Source of the DNA: Fibrobacter sp. UWEL
Lineage (GTDB): Bacteria > Fibrobacterota > Fibrobacteria > Fibrobacterales > Fibrobacteraceae
Direction of reading: 5' to 3'
NCBI RefSeq assembly: GCF_900142535.1
Contig: NZ_FRBE01000001.1
Coordinates: 124,001-188,000, forward strand
DNA length: 64,000 nt
How positions within the stretch are numbered: position 1 is the stretch's first letter; each line of letters begins with the position of its first letter. The position numbers and the translations under genes are program-made. The notes beneath the pieces were generated by a model that was not told where the DNA came from, made no database searches, and was given only the letters and a program-made list of their open reading frames with translations. Positions 60,465 to 64,000 of the stretch are shown here, piece after piece.

Positions 60465-61808
60465 TTACTTTTTTTCATTTCCCCAGAGGGCCTGGTGCGC
60501 CCAGTAATTGATCACCATTGCGGAAACCTGAGTGGTGGGCTGGGGACGGATTCCCTGAGGATCGTAAACTTGCATGACCACCAGGATGATTGCCTTGTTG
60601 GGGTCATCCTTGGACTGGGCGAATCCCATGAACCAGTCGTAACGTCCGTAGGGATCCTTGCCGTCCAGAGATCCGGTCTTGCCGCCGATGGTCAGGGCGT
60701 TATAGTTCTTGCGGGCCATATGCCTGGTGGAAATATTCTTGCGGGCGGTTCCGTGCGTGATGGAACGGATCATGGCCTGACGAAGACCGTAATAAGTGTT
60801 CTCGCTAAACTTGCCTACGTCCAGTGCCAGACGGCTCTTGGGGGCGAATCCATCCAGGTTGGTAGCCCAAGGAATTTCCAGCGGCTTCTTCATGAGGATG
60901 GCGCGGACCTGTGCGGCTGCCTGCAGGGGAGACAATGTGGTGGCGTCTGTAAAACCGCATGCCACTTCCGCCAGGCCATAGCCTGTATCGGGAGGTGCGT
61001 AGTTGGACTTGTTGGGAATACTTCCCGGATAGGTCATGTTGTAACCCAGGTTCTTGGCGGCTGCCTTCAGTCGACTTGCGCCCACATTCAGACCGATAAT
61101 ACCCAGAGGGGGATTGTAGGAATGGGCATAGGCATCCTGAAGTTCTGCGGTGGGACCCTTGTAATTTTCCGGAACGCGAAGCTGGTTCTTGTACAAGTGA
61201 TGGGCACGACCAATCAGCGGGATGGGGGTGTTTAGAGAATAACGGTTACTTTCCATGGCCGCTGCGATGGTCACAGTCTTTGCGAGGGAGGCGGCAGGGA
61301 AGGTGTTGCGGATGAGATAGTCCGGCTTATTCTGGACCTGGCCATCTTTCTGCTCGCCCCAGGCGATGATTTCGTTACTCTTGGCGTCCACCACCAGGAT
61401 CATGGCATGCTGGGGCTTGAAGGACCTGAGCATATTGTCGATTTTTTCTGCCAGGAAGGGATTCTTCTGACTCTTGATGTGAGTGTAGTCAATAGTTACT
61501 GGCTTTTCCTGTTCTGCGGGGACAGGTGCCGTGGCGTCCTGTTGTGCTGCCTGGGAAATGTTTTGGGTGGCGTCTTCAGCATTTGCAACTGTTGAAACCG
61601 AGGAGGTGTCTTCTCTTTCTTCCTCGGCCATCGCTTGCTCTTGAGCCTTGACGGTCTCATCCATTTCGTTTGATTCCTTGCCCTTGGAAAGGCAGGAACC
61701 GATACCTACGCAAAGGAGTACAAATACAAAGATGGCAATGGCGCGGTTACGCATGCGGGCCGCATGGGAAATCTGCTTTTTGGGTTCGATATAGGGCTTG
61801 AGGGACAT
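60465..61808 (-). CDS. Membrane-anchored penicillin-binding transpeptidase
   Basis: The 447-residue protein has one N-terminal span (about 23-40), an acidic Gln/Ala/Glu linker (45-105) and a transpeptidase domain with the three penicillin-binding motifs: SLAK at 174-177 (Ser174), SYN at 230-232 and KTG at 377-379. No glycosyltransferase domain is present, so it would cross-link peptidoglycan made by others or act as a beta-lactam-type hydrolase. It begins directly after orn with no gap. Confidence 0.88.
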   Translation of the reverse strand: MSLKPYIEPKKQISHAARMRNRAIAIFVFVLLCVGIGSCLSKGKESNEMDETVKAQEQAMAEEEREDTSSVSTVANAEDATQNISQAAQQDATAPVPAEQEKPVTIDYTHIKSQKNPFLAEKIDNMLRSFKPQHAMILVVDAKSNEIIAWGEQKDGQVQNKPDYLIRNTFPAASLAKTVTIAAAMESNRYSLNTPIPLIGRAHHLYKNQLRVPENYKGPTAELQDAYAHSYNPPLGIIGLNVGASRLKAAAKNLGYNMTYPGSIPNKSNYAPPDTGYGLAEVACGFTDATTLSPLQAAAQVRAILMKKPLEIPWATNLDGFAPKSRLALDVGKFSENTYYGLRQAMIRSITHGTARKNISTRHMARKNYNALTIGGKTGSLDGKDPYGRYDWFMGFAQSKDDPNKAIILVVMQVYDPQGIRPQPTTQVSAMVINYWAHQALWGNEKK

Positions 61809-62363
61809 TTAAATACGTTCTTTGAAGATTGTCTTGCGGTAGTATTCCAGTTCTGCAATGCTTTCGCGGATATCATCCAGTGCCTGGTGGCGTTCCATTT
61901 TCTGGAATTCGGGCAGGTTCGGATACCAGCGGAAAGTCAGTTCCTTGATGGAGCTTACGTCGATATTTCGATAGTTCAGCCATTCGGAAAGTTTGGGCAT
62001 GTACTTATAGATAAAGCGTCTGTCCTGGGTAATGGAGTTCCCGCAAAGCAGGTTGCCGCCTTTTTCTGTGTAAGGCTTGATCAGGTCCAGAACCATCTTC
62101 TCGCAGTCAGCGACGGTCAGTTTCGACTTGCGGCAGCGATCCACCAGACCACTTTGGGTGTGATGTCGCTTGTTCCAGTCGTCCATGCCTTCAAAAACAT
62201 TTTCGGGCTGATGTACGGCAAGAACCGGTCCCTCGGTAATCACCTTGAGATTTGGGTCGGTCACGATGGTGGCCACTTCAAGGATTACATCCTTGTCGGG
62301 GTTGAGACCTGACATTTCAAGGTCTATCCAGACGAGATTGGGGGAACTTTTCCATCTTACCAT
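61809..62363 (-). CDS. orn: Oligoribonuclease
   Basis: Orn degrades short RNAs, including pGpG from c-di-GMP turnover, and so fits with the GGDEF and HD-GYP proteins of this window. The 184-residue DEDDh exonuclease has WIDLEMSGLNPD (first two acids), the ALDDIRESIAELEYYR end with catalytic His-Asp-type residues (ERHQALDDIRES), and FIYKYMPKLSEWLNYRNIDVSS, seen as FIYKYMPKL and YRNIDVSS. The start is 9 nt from a TAAATT box and lacks an SD, so a very short leader is possible. Confidence 0.95.
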   Translation of the reverse strand: MVRWKSSPNLVWIDLEMSGLNPDKDVILEVATIVTDPNLKVITEGPVLAVHQPENVFEGMDDWNKRHHTQSGLVDRCRKSKLTVADCEKMVLDLIKPYTEKGGNLLCGNSITQDRRFIYKYMPKLSEWLNYRNIDVSSIKELTFRWYPNLPEFQKMERHQALDDIRESIAELEYYRKTIFKERI

Positions 62364-62390
62364 AGTGCGGCAAATTTAGCTTTTTTGATG

Positions 62391-62428
62391 AAAAAGACTG
62401 ATTTCCCATGCCGTTCGTCAGCCTTTTT
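62391..62428 (-). terminator. Terminator-like hairpin in the orn-fabF intergenic region
   Basis: Read on the minus strand, AAAAAGGCTGA and TCAGTCTTTTT pair fully (one G-U) with U5 after. It would stop leftward transcripts 28 bp before orn. Confidence 0.5.
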
Positions 62429-62458
62429 AGCCCTTTTATCAAAAACTTACATTTTGTA

Positions 62459-62480
62459 TACATTAAAACACTTTAATGTA
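62459..62480. promoter_or_regulatory. 22-bp perfect dyad upstream of fabF
   Basis: TACATTAAA, spacer ACAC, TTTAATGTA. It overlaps the -35 position of a TATATT box at 62495-62500 and lies 69 bp before fabF. A further half-site-like CTTACATT is at 62447-62454. An operator for a fatty-acid regulator is possible. Confidence 0.5.
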
Positions 62481-62549
62481 AGTTCTTTGTTTGCTATATT
62501 TGGCGTAGCTAAAACAAACTAATAATCTCAACATTTGGGTTAAGAAATT

Positions 62550-63779
62550 ATGGAAGAAGTTGTAATCACTGGTATGGGCTGCGTTTCTGCCCTTGGCAAC
62601 ACTCCCGACCTTCTCTGGGACAACCTCCTGGCTGGTAAGTCCGGCATCACTCCGATTACTCGCTTTGATGTTACCAATTTCACCACCAAGTTCTCTGCCA
62701 GCGTCAACGAATTCGTTGCAGACGAATACTTCTCTGCTCGCGACCAGTCTCGCTATTCTCGCAGCATCCAGTATGCCGTTTATTCCGCATACAAGGCTCT
62801 TGCTAATGCTGGTGTTGACCCTGCTGCTGAAGATCCGAGCCGCGCCGGTGTGATTATCGGTTCCGGTATCGGTGGTATGAAAATCTATACCGACACTTGC
62901 GTTGCCTATGCAACTCGCGGTCCTAGCCGTGTGTCTCCGTTCTTCATCCCTATGGCAATTACTAATATGCCTGCTGGTGAAGTTTCCAACCGTATCGGCT
63001 GGATGGGCCCCTGCTTCGCAGTGACCTCCGCTTGCGCTACTTCCAACCACGCCATTGCCGCTGCATACGACGCCATCCGTCTTGGCCGTGCAGATATCAT
63101 GCTGGCCGGTGGTGCTGACGAAACCGTTAACGAAGTTGCTGTTGCTGGTTTCTGCTCCATGAAGGCTCTTTCCAAGCGTAACGACGATCCTACTACCGCT
63201 TCCCGCCCCTTCGATGTTGATCGTGACGGTTTCGTGATTGGTGAAGGTGCTGGTGTTCTCGTTCTCGAAAGCCTTTCTCACGCTCAGAAGCGTGGCGCAA
63301 AGATCCTCGCTCGCGTTGCTGGCGTTGGCATGAGCGCAGATGCTCACCACATGTCCGCTCCCCGCGAAGATGGCGAAGGCGTTCGCATGGCTATCGAAAT
63401 GGCTCTCCGTGATGCTAAGATCGCTGCTTCCGACGTTGGCTACGTCAACACCCACGGTACTTCCACTCCCCTTGGCGACGTTGCTGAATGCTCCGCTCTT
63501 GAAAAGGTCTTCGGTCTCCGTGATACCCTCAAGATCAACTCCTCTAAGTGCATGATCGGTCATGCTCTTGGTGCTGCTGGTGCTCTCGAAGCAATCATCA
63601 CCATCAAGTCCCTCCAGAACCAGATGATCCACGCTACCACCAACGTGTTCAATCAGGACGAACGCATCCACTTCGACGTTTGCGCCAACAAGAACACTGC
63701 TCATAGCTTCAAGTATGCTATGTCCGATGGCTTCGGCTTCGGTGGTCACAACAGCGTTGTGCTCCTGGCTCGCGACTAA
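62550..63779 (+). CDS. fabF: Beta-ketoacyl-ACP synthase II
   Basis: FabF extends acyl-ACP with malonyl-ACP in fatty acid synthesis. The Cys-His-His triad is visible: Cys162 in VTSACATSNHAI, the NTHGTSTPLGD His (about 302) and the CMIGHALGAAGA His (about 339). The GFGGHNSVVLL end is typical. The 409-residue length is normal. Codon use is heavily biased, as for a highly expressed gene. No acpP or fabG is visible within the window. Confidence 0.97.
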   Translation: MEEVVITGMGCVSALGNTPDLLWDNLLAGKSGITPITRFDVTNFTTKFSASVNEFVADEYFSARDQSRYSRSIQYAVYSAYKALANAGVDPAAEDPSRAGVIIGSGIGGMKIYTDTCVAYATRGPSRVSPFFIPMAITNMPAGEVSNRIGWMGPCFAVTSACATSNHAIAAAYDAIRLGRADIMLAGGADETVNEVAVAGFCSMKALSKRNDDPTTASRPFDVDRDGFVIGEGAGVLVLESLSHAQKRGAKILARVAGVGMSADAHHMSAPREDGEGVRMAIEMALRDAKIAASDVGYVNTHGTSTPLGDVAECSALEKVFGLRDTLKINSSKCMIGHALGAAGALEAIITIKSLQNQMIHATTNVFNQDERIHFDVCANKNTAHSFKYAMSDGFGFGGHNSVVLLARD

Positions 63780-63835
63780 TAAGACCGCTCGGCTTAACTT
63801 CACATGAGTACATGTGTTTGAGCCTCGCTCTCACA

Positions 63836-63864
63836 AAAACGCCCGCTTTAAAAGCGGGTATTTT
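63836..63864 (+). terminator. Intrinsic terminator of fabF
   Basis: CCCGC (63842-63846) and GCGGG (63854-63858), extendable by TTT/AAA, are followed by TATTTTTG. Confidence 0.8.
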
Positions 63865-63894
63865 TGTTCACGGAAAGTTCGCGTTAGCACTTGA

Positions 63895-63900
63895 TATAAT
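63895..63900 (+). promoter_or_regulatory. Perfect TATAAT box
   Basis: TATAAT lies 7 nt before a second terminator hairpin and 54 nt before the start codon of the last gene. No convincing -35 was found. Confidence 0.4.
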
Positions 63901-63906
63901 CTTCTT

Positions 63907-63948
63907 GCCATCTTGGGGTTGTGCCCGGGATGGCTTTTTTTTATTTTT
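63907..63948 (+). terminator. Second intrinsic terminator or attenuator
   Basis: GCCATCTTGGG (63907-63917) and CCCGGGATGGC (63924-63934) form an 11-bp stem with two U-G pairs, followed by T8-A-T6. It sits between TATAAT and the next start codon. Confidence 0.85.
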
Positions 63949-63954
63949 TGCCCC

Positions 63955-64000
63955 GTGAAAAATTGGATTAGAAACATTTTGATTGGCGGTCTGGTATTTT
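63955..64000 (+). CDS. Start of a membrane or exported protein, 3' end beyond window
   Basis: GTG followed by 14 codons encodes a basic then hydrophobic N-terminus (KNWIRNILIGGLVF) like a signal anchor. No SD is visible. Too short to identify. Confidence 0.45.
   Translation, partial: MKNWIRNILIGGLVF

Noticed and set aside
62463-63803. 446-codon minus-strand frame opposite fabF
   Set aside because: It is a shadow of highly biased fabF codons; it also covers the fabF promoter dyad and terminator region.

Overview
The window looks like chromosomal DNA of an obligately anaerobic, Gram-negative, fibre-degrading bacterium of the Fibrobacter type (Fibrobacterota). I infer this from many exported lipoproteins, Ser-rich linkers, two secreted carbohydrate esterases with type IX-secretion-like C-termini, an LptE-type lipoprotein, OmpA-like proteins, and Rpn-family nucleases with Glu-Gly-Arg repeat tails. 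No rRNA operon, complete insertion sequence, prophage or CRISPR array was seen. Coding density is high and no gene-free stretch exceeds about 250 bases. Assignments come from reading motifs and recalled family patterns; no database was searched.

Layout. 1-9.7 kb: the end of an Rpn nuclease gene, a repeat-bearing lipoprotein with ApbE, HemL, a probably inserted lipoprotein gene, an NCS1 (CytX-like) transporter, an AhbC/NirJ-like radical SAM protein, a coiled-coil membrane protein and TadA. 9.8-15.4 kb: a tight six-gene operon. Its last four genes match the order and features of the uncharacterised DUF3348-DUF802-OmpA/MotB-DUF2894 module, a MotA/MotB- or ZorA/ZorB-like ion-driven motor with a very long helical tail. 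15.5-24.4 kb: a small unknown gene after 43-bp tandem repeats, a second Rpn gene, ArgH, a radical SAM-Apt-purine permease operon, a porin-like protein and SerS. 24.4-30 kb: two divergent secreted esterases, LptE, a NUDIX hydrolase, a lipoprotein and a diguanylate cyclase. 30-41.7 kb: MetG, two envelope proteins, a ThiE-like protein, an HD-GYP response regulator with a large hybrid histidine kinase, and two small envelope proteins. 41.9-50 kb: class II aldolase, DUF4398 lipoprotein plus OmpA protein, a secreted metallopeptidase, tRNA-Asp and tRNA-Val, a small membrane protein, and lipoprotein-PhoH-PgpH. 50-64 kb: an M24 peptidase, a three-domain acyltransferase (Aas-like), an unknown membrane protein, tRNA-Arg, an AlgX/AlgJ-like protein, a HigA-like regulator with PmbA/TldE, Lgt, a transpeptidase with oligoribonuclease, FabF, and the first codons of a further gene.

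How parts fit. HemL and the AhbC-like enzyme fit oxygen-independent tetrapyrrole synthesis. The ThiE-like protein and CytX-like transporter could both serve thiamine supply, though no TPP riboswitch was seen. Lgt, LptE, the many lipoproteins, OmpA proteins and PBP serve the envelope. Two regulatory patterns recur. Intrinsic terminators are common, often with UUCG or GAAA tetraloops. Several genes lack a Shine-Dalgarno sequence but carry a TATATT-like hexamer only 6-7 nt before ATG, the geometry expected of leaderless mRNAs.

The leading candidate for an undescribed system is the motor operon at 11325-15446 with its two upstream envelope genes. Also notable are an imperfect 24-bp direct repeat of the hemL 3' end flanking a lipoprotein gene, dispersed hairpin repeats, 43-bp tandem repeats at 15.5 kb, and palindromes upstream of fabF and hemL.
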